A DNA stretch of 64,000 nt from Rhizophagus sp. LPA8_4_AMF (taxonomy: Eukaryota > Glomeromycota > Glomeromycetes > Glomerales > Glomeraceae), in NCBI GenBank assembly GCA_021464525.1, contig JADRCO010000010.1:19469-83468 (forward strand). Direction: 5' to 3'. Shown piece after piece: positions 36,557 to 46,705 of the stretch. The position numbers and the translations under genes were made by a program. Under the pieces are notes generated by a model. It searched no databases. It was not told the DNA's origin and saw nothing but the letters and a program-made list of their open reading frames with translations. Each line of letters starts with the position of its first letter. Position 1 is the stretch's first letter.

Positions 36557-36670
36557 TCCCCCCCTCCCCTTTAATTTGTCAATTCCTCTTAGAAGGTGTG
36601 TTTAGAAGTAGATTAGAAAAGACATCAAATTCTCAAGGCACCTTAGAAGTAAAACAAAACATTATGAATC

Positions 36671-37426
36671 ATGCTACTCCTGCTTAACTCTCCTTCTGGT
36701 CTTTATTTGACCTTTCCTGTTCGTTATATTACCTGTCGTAAGAGATTATTCAATTTGACTGATACAGACTACAAGGCTTTAGTTGTTTATGGCTCTAACC
36801 TTTCATCCACAGTGGGCTTTTAAATTTCAAAGAAAATCAGAATGAGCACAGGTCTCCCTTCTCACATTGAACAGATGATTACAGGCCTTTTACTGAGTGA
36901 TGGTTATTTACGTTATGGTAAAGGGTGCCAAAATGCTTCTTTTAAATTTGCACAATCAGTTAAGAATCTTCCTTATTTTGTTCAGGTTTTTAGTTTACTC
37001 TCCCATTACTGCTCTTCTATGCCTTACTTAGAATCTTACTTGTCTAGAGGGAAATACTACTACAACTTTCGTTTCGAAACAAGAGCCTATCCTGTTTTCA
37101 CCTCTTTGATAAACACTTGGTATCCTAACGGAATTAAGCTAGTACCCAATACTATCTATGATCTTCTTACCCCTTTAGCTTTAGCCCATTGGGCTCAAGG
37201 AGATGGTTCAAAACAAAGTACAGGGTTTGCGTTATGCACAGAAAGCTTCTCTTACTCTGACGTTTGTAAATTGGCCAACATCCTGCTCTTGCGTTATCAA
37301 TTGAAATGCTCTATAACCCGTTCGTCTCTAGGTGGTCCTCGAATATACATTCATACTTGCTCTGTACAACGCTTCTCTTCTATTGTCAAACCTTACTTTC
37401 ATCCTAGTATGTTATATAAATTATAA
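36671..37426 (+). pseudogene. LAGLIDADG endonuclease behind cox3, one nonsense codon in its leader part
   Basis: Frame from ATG 36671 reads [14 protein letters not shown], meets TAA at about 36822, and in the same frame continues from ATG 36842 for 194 codons: MITGLLLSDGYL (first motif), ALAHWAQGDGSK (second), ending HPSMLYKL. The body may still be expressed from the second ATG, since both motifs and the C-terminus are intact. The YGSNLSSTV segment is shared with the relic at 22.2k and with cox1 intron 8. Freestanding behind a gene end, as with nad3, atp9 and cox1. Confidence 0.5.
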
Positions 37427-37539
37427 TAGTTCTTTTTGGGAGTTTAATTTTCTTGCGCTGATTGATTGGCATAAGAACTAATAGAGTTACTTTCTTTATG
37501 TTTCATTGGCAATTGAGTCTCTTTGCTATTGGGTAATTC

Positions 37540-37803
37540 TCATTGAAAATAAACAAAGTCTTCAACAATAATTCTTTCGCTAGTTAAAAAAGCCAGCTTA
37601 ATTGGTACTATCTCTTTACTCAACTCTTTAGTTGGAAGATTCAGTTCTTCTAATAAGAAAGATCGGTTATTCAATAAGAGTTGCTTCTCTTTAGCTTGTA
37701 AGTAGTTAGATGGTTTAACTTTAATTAGATTAGCAGCATTTATTTGCCGGATTACTTTTGTTACAATCGTCTTTGTCATGTTCTTTTTATTAAAAGTTAT
37801 CAA
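37540..37803 (-). CDS. Unknown small ORF, divergent pair left
   Basis: 87 aa, minus strand, ATG 37803. Basic N-terminus (MITFNKKNMTKTIVTKVIRQ), leucine-rich middle (LLNNRSFLLEELNL). Not recognised. It stands head to head with the next ORF, 13 bases apart, so both would need a shared short promoter. Confidence 0.5.
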   Translation of the reverse strand: MITFNKKNMTKTIVTKVIRQINAANLIKVKPSNYLQAKEKQLLLNNRSFLLEELNLPTKELSKEIVPIKLAFLTSERIIVEDFVYFQ

Positions 37804-37816
37804 GAAAAAATAATCT

Positions 37817-38122
37817 ATGCCTAGACTGATAAAGAGAATAATTGGCTTAATTGGAATATTAATACTAGCTATTGCTGGTTATACTTTCTACTGGTTTAAT
37901 CCTTTTAATCTACATCATTTGATACCTCAAGACCGATTAGAACAATTCCCTAAGGTAAAGAATAATCTTCATGATCAAGAGGTAATTCATCAAGAAATAG
38001 TTACTAAACAGGACATATTAAACTTTAAATTAGCTCGAATTGATAATCAAGTAGCTTTTAAAGAACAATTAGCTCAGATTAAAAATGAAGAACAAAGGTA
38101 TTACTTAGAGAAAATCAACTAG
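37817..38122 (+). CDS. Unknown small membrane ORF, divergent pair right
   Basis: 101 aa. Residues 6-28 form one hydrophobic helix (IIGLIGILILAIAGYTFYWF). The rest is charged and probably coiled (IVTKQDILNFKLARIDNQVA, KEQLAQIKNEEQRYYLEK). Topology resembles a small anchored protein with a soluble tail. A+T-rich codon use. Origin unknown; a plasmid or phage gene is possible. Confidence 0.5.
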   Translation: MPRLIKRIIGLIGILILAIAGYTFYWFNPFNLHHLIPQDRLEQFPKVKNNLHDQEVIHQEIVTKQDILNFKLARIDNQVAFKEQLAQIKNEEQRYYLEKIN

Positions 38123-39630
38123 GAAAACAAAGCTTAGGAAACTTAGTAGACTTAGTCAAGGGAGCAACAAGGTTGTAAGATGCATTCTAGGAGTTCAACC
38201 CTTCATAGAGATCTCTAAAAAGACTGTAGCATGTCTGGTGAGAGTCCTTCATTCTTATAGAGTCTTATTCAGTCACACTGTACAACAGACTACTATGAAG
38301 AGAGAAACTCACCAAACTAGGTGATACATACCTTAGACTGCTTAGAACTCCTAACTCTTTTTTAAGGGAATTCTAGATGCAGCTAACTATAGAGAGGATG
38401 TACCAACAGATCTCTACCTTCACTATTGAAAGGTTATCTCTAAAGGGAGTCACATAGTTCTGCTTCAAAGGGGAGAGTTTTTCCTAGTTGATTTTCTCTA
38501 AGTAGTACGGAGGAAGGCAACAACCCCACCATAGTTATAGCTGTACAGGACTTAGCTTCCCCTAACCATGTACCCCTTCTCCCTCCCTATTTACCCTTCT
38601 CCATAGTTGACTTTCTTAGTTGGTTAACTCTCTAAAATAAGAAAATAAATAAGCTATGAAGATTGGTTAGCTAGTTGAGCCAGGGTAGATATTTCCCCCT
38701 CTAGTATGACTCCTCTAAATAAGGTACTAACTAAGTAAGGGTAGCTCTATAAGGTAAACTCAGCAAGCTAAATAAGTCAGCATACCTAAGATAGGAAGGA
38801 AAGTTCAACTAGTTTAGATCCCTCCTCCACCCAACTATTCTACCTTTCTACCTTCCCTAGTTAAGTAAGGATGGGTAGGCTATGTTAGCTAGGAAGTCTA
38901 CTAAGTTCCCTACCTTATAACCCCTCCCCTAGCAACCTCTACAAGTATTACCATAACTAACTAAGTTCAAACAAAATAAGTATGATTCCTTAAATTTACC
39001 ATAGATGATCTCACCTGTTACCATGATACTTGATACCTTAGCTCAACAATTAGAATAGAAATTAGACTAGTTCTCAATCTTCCCACAGCAAAGCTGTGAC
39101 CAAAGCAAGAATAATAGTTTCCTTAGTTAATAGTATGATTCCTTAGCTTGACTCCTTACTTGATTTCTTCTACTAGTATTACCAAGTTCTCAAATCTGTT
39201 ACCACTAAGATTAGAAGTACTACACCACCTATTTTCCCCAATAGACTAGCTCGACTTCTCCAAATATAATCAATTCCCTAATTAGAATAGTACCAAATTA
39301 GAAACTAAAAATAGATAGTAGATTACCTAAAGAGCTTCCCTTACGTAGTTACCTCCTCTAATTAACCTTCTAGTTTACCTTGAAACCTAATAAGAAACAG
39401 GGATGGCTGTCAAGCAGTGAAAGAAGATAGCTAATAAAGAAGCTCTGAAGAATGCTTTCCGAACACTAGGCTGAAAGTTCATTAAAGATCCTCAAGAATC
39501 AAGCTAGTCTCTTCTCTACCGTAGCTAACCTAGGGGATATAGTCAAGTTTCCCTAGAAAGTCACCTGGGGTTCTTTAGCTATTATTACTAGTTCTCTTTA
39601 GTAAAATCACCCCCTTTCTCATCAAAGAAG
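38123..39630. other. 1.5-kb intergenic stretch before rns
   Basis: Low-complexity sequence rich in CTAG, TAGTT and CCTTCC. A GAAAGTCACCTGGG scrap of family D is at 39556. No protein frame or RNA gene seen. Confidence 0.5.
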
Positions 39631-39690
39631 AAGTTTAGAAGTTCTACAATTTGGTTTCTAATTATATTGGGTAAATCCGCAGCGATTTCA
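39631..39690 (+). promoter_or_regulatory. rRNA leader element upstream of rns
   Basis: GTTTAGAAGTTCTACAATTT, then TCTAATTATATTGGGTAAAT and CGCAGCGAT, matching the rnl leader block by block. Probably the rns promoter or 5' processing region. Confidence 0.5.
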
Positions 39691-40280
39691 TAGATTGAAC
39701 CCGTTATAGATCGTTTAGACTATGACATACTTATGTAAGAGCTTAGACGTGGCTCAGGAGTACGCTATCTAGTGGGTTACACATGCAAGTCATATGAAGA
39801 CTCCTGTCTTCATGGCGACCGGGTGAGTAATAAATAGGAATCTACCTACAGGAAGGGTTGAATGCCCTATAATTTAAAAGAAAGGAACTTTTCCGCCTGT
39901 AGATGAGCCTATTTAGTAATAGATAGTTGGTGGTGGTAATGGCCTACCAAGTCTATAATGCTTAGTTGGTTTGAGAGAACGACCAACCACAGTGGCACTG
40001 AAATAAGGGTCACCCGAGAAATGCTCGGCAGCAGTGAGGAATATTGGACAATGAGGGAAAACCTTGATCCAGCCAACTACGAAGGGTCATACCTAATTCT
40101 GTAAAAACCCTATCGGAGAGGAGCATTATGAGTTAACTCTCCTATTAGTCCCGACTAACCTCGTGCCAGCAGTCGCGGTAATACGAGGGGGGCTAGCGTT
40201 ATCCGTCTTGAATGGGCCTAAAGTGTCTGTAGGCTGCTTGTAAAGGTAAATTTAATTCTCCCCTTTTTTTTAAAAATAAG

Positions 40281-40314
40281 TTTTCTAAGTCGATGAAATT
40301 CCTTCTTAGAAAAC
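40281..40314 (-). repeat. Family C palindrome inside rns
   Basis: GTTTTCTAAGTCGATGAAAT then TCCTTCTTAGAAAAC. It lengthens a variable SSU helix; the flanking conserved blocks are intact. Confidence 0.5.
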
Positions 40315-40370
40315 AAAACTAAAGGAGACTTATAAAATTTAATAATAGCTTTTTAGCTTTGATTCCTACT

Positions 40371-40390
40371 AAGGTTCCTTGGAACCAAGG
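40371..40390 (+). repeat. Shortened family A hairpin in rns
   Basis: AAGGTTCCTTGGAACCAAGG: both arms but no core, as if the centre was deleted. Confidence 0.5.
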
Positions 40391-41519
40391 AAATTAAGGA
40401 GTTTTACAACTAGCAAGCTAGAGTGGAATTGGGGAATCAGGGAACTCCAGGAGTAGGGATAGAATCCGGTGATCCCTGGAAGACCGCTATGGCGAAGGCC
40501 CTATTCTAAGTAACCACTGACGCTGAGAGACTAGAGTGTGGGGAGCGAAGAGGATTAGATACCCTCGTAGTCCACACCTTAAACGATGGAGGCTATAGGT
40601 TGGGATTCTTCCTTTATTAAGAATAAAGGCTAATTCTCATCCTAGAAGCGAAGGCATTAAGCCTCCCGCCTGGGGAGTATAAAGGCAACTTTGAAACCCA
40701 AACGTCTAGACGGCCTTAAAGACCAGCAGTGAAGCATGTTGTTTAAATCGATACTCCGCGAAAAACCTTACCACTCCTTGTATGTTACACAGGTGTTGCA
40801 TGGCTGTCTTGAGTTCGTGCCGCAAGGTGTCAGGTTAATTCCGCTAACGAACGAAACCCCTCCTGTTAGTTATACTTACTTTCATCTTAGCATAAACAAC
40901 ACTATAAATAAGCTTCAAAAATTAAAAAACTAATTAAGTAGCCTAGTAGCTACAGTCTAAACTTTTTTGAAAGTAAATCTAATAGGGTATGGTACTAAAA
41001 GTGCCATTAATTGGGGACGGCGACAAGCCCTCATGGCCCTTATGGAGTGGGCTATAGTAACGTGCCACAAAATCTTTAACAATGGGAGACAATGGTGTGA
41101 GCCGGAGATAATCCCTAACGAAAGATAATGGTTCGGATTGTAGACTGAAACTCGTCTTCATGAAGAAGGAATTGCTAAGTAATCTGCGCATCAGCACGGC
41201 GCGGTGAAAATTACTTTTAAGGCGCCCTAATTGTCCATCAGGCGGGGGAAGTTGAAATCATCGGAAACTTTCTAAGTTTTTCTAGCAGTTTAGGGTATTC
41301 TCTCTGTTGTTAGTAAAAGCCTCTAGGGAGTCAAGAGATTTTGGCGACTTCTGTTAAGTTGTAGCAAAGTAGGGGTAGCGGAAGCTGCCCCTGAAACGTA
41401 TAAATCGGCCCTTTGGGCCCCCCTAAGACTGAGAACAGGGAGATAAGAATCTTTAAGACGATAAGGATAAAATAAGAGCTCTGACTAAGGATAATCACTC
41501 TAATTTCAAACTAAGAGTT

Positions 41520-41878
41520 TTTCTTGTATCATCTGCTGATTCAAAATTAATACTCTTTATGTTACAGTTGGTCATTGACATACTTCAACCTGAATACAAT
41601 ATACTCCGTGTTGCAGGCTCACCTTTTGGATTTAAACACTCTTGTTTTCTAAGAAGGAATTACATCGACTTAGAAAACTTAGAATCTTAAGAAAAAAATC
41701 GACAAGATACTTTAGCTAGAGGTTGGAAAGGCAACTTATATCCCAGCTATAATTCAGGTAAAACTGTATTGAGGTAACTCCTTCTGGATTAAAAGCCTCC
41801 TGGGCTAAAGCAGGCCTTATTGCAGGTATTTACTTTTGGATCAACAAAGCAAATGGTAATTTTTATGTGGGAGCCTAG
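41520..41878 (+). pseudogene. Scrambled GIY-YIG relic after rns
   Basis: Near 41565 the frame reads VIDILQPEYNILRVAG then SPFGFKHS, the catalytic-Glu and following region of GIY-YIG enzymes. Further right (41824-41878) another piece reads AGIYFWINKANGNFYVGA, the N-terminal GIY-YIG motif. The order is reversed relative to an intact gene, and family C and D pieces lie between them, so this is a rearranged fossil. Confidence 0.5.
41641..41678 (+). repeat. Family C palindrome
   Basis: TTGTTTTCTAAGAAGGAATT then ACATCGACTTAGAAAAC, inside the GIY-YIG relic. Confidence 0.5.
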
Positions 41879-42225
41879 GAGATCAGATTTGAAGGTAGAT
41901 CAAAAGTAAGAAAATAATGTGATCCATTGTACAGAAAGACGTATTTAGTTTTAACACAATAAAAGATGATCACACTTCTAAGGAGAGTTTCCATCATAAG
42001 AGAGAATACATTTGTTTTAAAAAACCCCAGGGTTCCTTGGAACATAGGACAACGTTCTGTGGAACCAGGGGAAAGGTTTGGAGGAGAAGCAGCTATTTTT
42101 GCCTTGTGCTCTTCAGAGAGGATTTGACCAGCTGAATAATTGGCTAAAGGTTGAAGGTTGTATTTGGGTTTCCACAAATCCAGTACGGATTGCTCTAAAC
42201 GAAGTTCCTCATCTTTAGTTCCAAC
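41875..42225 (-). pseudogene. GIY-YIG relic, minus strand
   Basis: Minus frame: LRLEQSVLDLWKPKYNLQPL, ANYSAG, then ILSEEHKAKIAA, i.e. the catalytic-Glu region and first NUMOD3-type repeat. It then enters a family A palindrome (42029) and loses similarity. No GIY-YIG N-terminus in this orientation. Confidence 0.5.
42029..42070 (+). repeat. Family A palindrome
   Basis: GGTTCCTTGGAACATAGGAC then AACGTTCTGTGGAACC, flanked here by CAG and AGGG. Inside the GIY-YIG relic. Confidence 0.5.
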
Positions 42226-42382
42226 TATGGAAACCGGGGCTCTTCTCTTAAGTTTTCCTAGAAGTGAATTAATAAAAAGTTAACCAAAAAATTAGCCAAT
42301 TATTGGAGACTACCTCTAAAGGGCTATTTCTATTTAATGATTAATCTCATCTTTTCTTGTCGTGGTCTCCCTTTAATAAATA

Positions 42383-42434
42383 TTAAGATACTGGTGAAGA
42401 CCGGTTTTATTGGACATTTATGATAAGTAAAAAT
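42383..42434 (+). promoter_or_regulatory. nad5 leader shared with cox1
   Basis: TTAAGATACTGGTGAAGACC, then GGTTTTATTGGACATTTATG and ATAAGTAAAAA. The same 51 bases with one change precede cox1 (52815-52866). The ATG inside the block is out of frame with nad5, so it is not the nad5 start. Shared transcription or translation signal likely. Confidence 0.5.
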
Positions 42435-42448
42435 CATTGCAAAAGACA

Positions 42449-45400
42449 ATGTACCTTGCTATTATTGTTCTACCCCTCCTAGCTTCTATGGCCTCTGGGC
42501 TTTTAGGTAGAAAACTAGGTACAACAGGTGTTCATATTTTGGCTTGTTTAGCAGTGGTCCTTGCCTCCTTACTAAGTTGCGTAGCATTTTTCGAGGTAGC
42601 TTTAGCTGGTTCCTCAGTTACAGTATCCTTAGCTACCTGGTTAGACTCCGAGCTGCTTGACCTATCTTGGTCCTTTCTGTTTGATAGCTTGACGGTTTCA
42701 ATGCTACTCCCTGTGCTAATAGTTTCAGCCCTAGTTCATATCTATTCAATAGGGTATATGGCTCCTGATCCTCACCATCAGCGTTTTTTTGCCTACTTAT
42801 CAATGTTTACATTCTTCATGCTGCTCTTAGTCTGTGGAGATAATTTTCTAGTAATGTTCATTGGTTGGTTCCTCTCAGCCTACCTATGTCGTAAGATGTA
42901 TGGTTAAATATCACTATATACTGGGATATCCTAAAACCTAATTTACCTCAATGGTAACAATAATTAGGATGTAAAATGGACAATCAGTAGGAAACCGTAT
43001 AAGAATGGGTTCCTCAGAGACTAAACGTGATGCCCCTGGTATATATCAGGGTGATGATATAGTCCGTTCTCATATTGAAAGATATAAGGTTCTAGGGGGC
43101 TTGTTTGGTTTTCTCTCTAGCATATAACTCTGTAAAAGATTAAATAAGCCAATTGGTTTTGTGCAAACACACAGATACTATTCTAAGAAAATTAGGTACA
43201 AAAAAGAATGAAACTATCTCCGGGCCCCTTGAGTGCGTACCTATGCCTACAAGGGGTTTTTTAAAAGAAGCTTTAATTGGATTAATTTTAGGTGATGTCT
43301 ATGCTAGTAGACCTAAGGCTCATTATAATACTAGATTAGTCTTTGATCAGTCAAAAGAAAAACATTCAGTTTATTTGAACCTTTTGTAGGAAGTCACCTG
43401 ACAAAAGAACAGTTTTTAAATTCGATAGCTTAATCTTAAAAACACTAGCTTTTCCTTGTTTCAAATATTTCAGAATATTTAACTGAAGTTAGTCTAGCTT
43501 TTTGGATAATGGATGATGGAGGTAAAAATACTTATGGTGATTTATTACTCCATACAAATCTTTAGTTGAATTGTTAGTGTCTGTATTAAATCAAAAATTT
43601 CATTTAGTATGTAAAGTGAGTCAAAGAAGACCAAATCAATGGGCTATTTTAATTCCTAAACGTGATAAAGTTAGAGCATTAGTCTCTATTTATATTCACT
43701 CTTAAATGGAATATCAAATTAGTGAATAATCTTTTATTCAAATATATAATATATGTTCCCTATCTCCTAGAAAACGTGGGAGGGTGTAGGTATCACATCC
43801 TATTTACTCATCAGCTTTTGGTTTACTCGAGTACAAGCAACTAAATCAGCTCTGCAAGCCATCTTGGTTAACAGGGTAGGGGATTGGGCTTTCTTAATAG
43901 GTTTATTCGGCTTATTCTGGCTGTTTGGAACTCTAGAGTATTCCACTCTGTTTTCTATCGCTCCAATGATTCATGAGGCTTTATTTACTCTAATAGCTTT
44001 AGGGTTACTAGTAGGGGCAATGGCAAAAAGTGCTCAAATAGGTCTTCACACTTGGCTTCCTAACGCAATGGAGGGTTGGTTTACCTTAGCCGGAGGGGGC
44101 TAAAGGGAGAAGGCTCTCCTTAAATTTCTCTATATGCGGGAACATCCTAAAACTATTTGTTCCACTCAAAAGTTATTTTTGTTCGGAAAAATCCAAATGG
44201 TAGGACAATCCGCAGGAAACAATAATGGAATAGAATCCTCAGAGACTAAATGGGAAACATTAAATATTATTTAAAGCTTAGGGTGGGCTTAACCGAATCA
44301 AAGATTTAATGAATAAAATGAATCGATAATTTTAATGAAGATATAGTCCGAACAGTTATGAGAATAACTGCGTATACTCCTTCAAGGAGGAGTCTCAACA
44401 CAATTTGCCCACTCCTGTATCAGCCCTTTTACATGCAGCTACCATGGTTGTAGCTGGTGTATTCTTATTACTCCGAATTTCTCCTTTGTTAGAGTACAGT
44501 GAAACGGCTCTGTTATTACTTCTTTGGATCGGATCTTTGACAGCTTTCATGGCTGCTACCACTGGTCTTTTCCAAAATGATCTCAAACGAGTGATTGCTT
44601 ACTCTACTTGTAGCCAATTAGGTATGTTAATGGTAGCTTGTGGTCTATCTCAATACAATGCGGCCCTTTTTCATTTAGTAAATCATGCTTTCTTCAAGGC
44701 CTTGCTTTTTCTGTCAGCAGGTGAATTTGCGCCTGCTTTAAATTCAGCTATATGCTGGGAACTCCACCCCTGCCTGAGAATGATGGCTCTTCAGTCAAAG
44801 ACCAAAGGTTTAGATGGACAATCAGCAGGAAACTGTATAAGGGAATTATATAGGATCCTCAGAGGCCATACGCTGAAAATTTCAAATATAGCCTGGTTTT
44901 TTGCCGGGACTATTCCTAGAGGGAATAGGAAATTTAGTAATGATACAGGTATATTTAGTAGTAAATTTTTAGATTATTTAGATTTTTTAAGAGTACTTGA
45001 GTATTTTATTAAAAAAGAACACTATAATAACCCCTGGTGCGGCATAGGTACGCACTTCCAGGGGGAAGGTTGATAAAATTCTTAAGATTAAATCTAATAT
45101 GAATAATAATAGAACTTATTTGAATTGGGATCATTTACAAGATTTCTATATTATAGAAGATTAAGATATGGTCCAAACATACATGAAAATGTATGAGTAT
45201 CTACCATAATTACTACGTAAGAAGGATTTAGTAAAAAATAACCATATTAGGGAAGGGAATTCACCCTCTAATTCAGTATGGTACTTTAAAAAGGGATTTT
45301 TATGTCCCTAATCTTTCTTAGTGATTATGAGGTATTATAATATAATATCATACCATAAATGGGGTAGATCAATATAATTTGGCAGTAATACATGCTCTTA

Positions 45401-46290
45401 ACGACGAACAAGACCTTCGAAAATATGGAGGATTGGTTACTTTATTACCATTCTGTTATGTTCTAATGTTGATTGGATCATTCAGCTTAATGGCTCTTCC
45501 TTTCCTAACGGGCTACTACTCTAAGGAGGTAATTATTCTATCCTCATACGCAGCATACTCTATAAGTGGTCATCTGGCATATTGGATCTCCACAGTAGCA
45601 GCTACATTCACAGCTCTGTATTCTGTTCGTTCCCTTTATTTAACCTTTCTAGGTCGTCCTAATGGCCCTAAGGCTAATTACCTTTCTGTTCATGAACCAC
45701 CTTTGGTAATGGCTCTTCCCTTAGCAATTTTAGCTCTTTTTAGCTTATTCTTTGGTTATGTTACCCAGCAACTCTTTGTAGGACCTGGCTCAGCTATCTT
45801 TGGCAATGCCTTATTCCAGCACCCTAACCATATTATTGAAGGTGAATGGTCTATTCCTCTGTTGAACAGAATTCTGCCTGTAGCAGGTGCTCTATTTACC
45901 CCACTACTACTCATAGTTCTTTATTCTTCTTTCCCTGGTTTCTTAATAAGGCTACTTTCTACCAAAGTAGGAAAGGGATTCTATCTCTTTTTCAATCGAG
46001 CCTATCTTTTTGATGGTCTCTACGCACGGTTGGCAGCCCTATTCCTTGAGTTTGGCTACACAACAGCCAAAACGATTGATAAGGGGGTACTGGAGCTATT
46101 AGGTCCTTACGGCTTAACTAACCTGCTAAGTCAGACCGCTCGTAATTGGGCTAAATTGGACACTGGGTTCATTCCTCATTATACTCTTCTAATGTTAATA
46201 GGGCTCCTTGCCTTTATCATATTTGTCTTTTACCTCCCAGATCCTCGGCTTTTCTTACTTTGCCTAATATTAGTCATCTTACTCACTTAA
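42449..46290 (+). CDS. nad5: NADH dehydrogenase subunit 5, four exons
   Basis: Exons 42449-42865, 43777-44076, 44408-44722 and 45382-46290 give 1941 nt, 646 aa. Joins restore [32 protein letters not shown] and [16 protein letters not shown], all conserved NAD5 sequence. Each upstream exon ends in T and each intron in G. It is the largest antiporter-like subunit of complex I (about 16 helices). ATG 42449 gives the usual start [13 protein letters not shown]. The stop is followed by a C-rich motif at 46330, then tRNA-Leu. Confidence 0.5.
43150..43725 (+). pseudogene. LAGLIDADG relic in nad5 intron 1
   Basis: Reads across a family B palindrome (43224), then [17 protein letters not shown] (first motif) and [17 protein letters not shown]. 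Later pieces in other frames include [17 protein letters not shown] (second motif) and [19 protein letters not shown]. Several frameshifts and stops. Type-2 family. Confidence 0.5.
43224..43255 (+). repeat. Family B palindrome, CCCCTTG variant
   Basis: CCCCTTGAGTGCGTACCTAT then GCCTACAAGGGG, in the nad5 intron 1 relic. Confidence 0.5.
44077..44407 (+). other. Group I intron 2 of nad5, no ORF, 331 nt
   Basis: Core: TATATGCGGGAACATCC (44130), GGACAATCCGCAGGAAAC (44202), CCTCAGAGACTAAATGG (44235), AAGATATAGTCC (44338). No protein frame. Confidence 0.5.
44880..45163 (+). pseudogene. LAGLIDADG C-terminal remnant in nad5 intron 3
   Basis: [20 protein letters not shown] then, after a 37-nt family B insertion (45031-45067), [20 protein letters not shown]. 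Without the insert the frame would run on from KEHYN to KVDKIL, so the insert is the frame breaker. The first half with both motifs is deleted. Similar C-termini close the cox1 intron 3 and 5 enzymes. Confidence 0.5.
45031..45067 (-). repeat. Family B palindrome, 37-nt insert
   Basis: CCCCTGGTGCGGCATAGGTA then CGCACTTCCAGGGGG, with AA on both sides. Breaks the nad5 intron 3 remnant. Confidence 0.5.
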
Positions 46291-46329
46291 TTTACTTTCT
46301 TTTGAAACTTCTCAAAAATCAACTTTCTT

Positions 46330-46339
46330 AAAATTCCCC
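46330..46339 (+). other. C-rich gene-end motif after nad5
   Basis: AAAATTCCCC, 40 bases after the stop. Confidence 0.5.
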
Positions 46340-46355
46340 TGTAGTCTAACCTTGA

Positions 46356-46399
46356 AAGGTTCCTTGTTACATAGTGCAACGTAACGTCGTAACCAAGGT
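46356..46399 (+). repeat. Family A palindrome at the 5' end of tRNA-Leu
   Basis: AAGGT, TTCCTTGTTACATAGTGCAA, CGTAACGTCGTAACCAAGGT. The right AAGGT supplies the first three bases of the tRNA. Confidence 0.5.
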
Positions 46400-46477
46400 T
46401 TTGTGAGGAAACTGGTAGCCCTGCTGAATTTAAAATTCAGTGCTTAGTGCATGCGGGTTCGAATCCCGCCAAAACCA
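46397..46477 (+). tRNA. trnL(uaa): tRNA-Leu(UAA)
   Basis: Acceptor GGTTTTG pairs perfectly with CAAAACC, anticodon TAA with stem CTGAA/TTCAG, long variable arm, T-arm GCGGG/CCCGC. Its 5' bases overlap the end of a mobile palindrome, whose target repeat recreated the acceptor stem. Confidence 0.5.
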
Positions 46478-46672
46478 TTATAGCAAAGAGCTTTATACCT
46501 ATTACTCTTCTAAAAGATATGACAGGAAACCTTTACCACTGTTATTAGAAATCACTGTATAGTCTTCGGCAACATTATAAAGAACAGGGTTACTCCTAGG
46601 AAAGGATTCACTTGTAGGTACTCTTATACCTTATAGGGGATTACAGTTAACAATGAATAACTCTTATCAGAG

Positions 46673-46705
46673 CCCCTGGTGCGGCATAGGTACGCCTTCC
46701 AGGGG
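46673..46705 (-). repeat. Family B palindrome
   Basis: CCCCTGGTGCGGCATAGGTA then CGCCTTCCAGGGG. Confidence 0.5.

Larger units (their letters stand above)
39740..41400 (+). rRNA. rns: Mitochondrial small subunit rRNA
   Basis: Conserved blocks in order: GTGGCTCAGGA (39751), CACATGCAAGTC (39779), GTGCCAGCAGTCGCGGTAATAC (530 loop, 40163), GGATTAGATACCCTCGTAGTCC (790 loop, 40551), GCATGTTGTTTAAATCGAT (40733) and the 3' AAGTTGTAGCAAAGTAGGGG (41354) with helix GGGTAGCGGAAGCTGCCCC. No intron. A family C palindrome (40281) and a shortened family A hairpin (40371) are inserted in the helix 21-22 region. The 1400-region block is shorter than the bacterial one. Ends approximate. Confidence 0.5.
42866..43776 (+). 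other. Group I intron 1 of nad5
   Basis: Core: CACTATATACTGGGATATCC (42912), GGACAATCAGTAGGAAACC (42976), CCTCAGAGACTAAACG (43011), GATGATATAGTCC (43053). A decayed endonuclease follows the core. Confidence 0.5.
44723..45381 (+). other. Group I intron 3 of nad5, remnant endonuclease
   Basis: Core GCTATATGCTGGGAACTCC (44747), GGACAATCAGCAGGAAACTG (44815) and CCTCAGAGGCCATACGC (44856) is itself read in frame from exon 3 (peptide GQSAGN). AAGATATGGTCC is at 45164. It carries a C-terminal endonuclease remnant. Confidence 0.5.
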
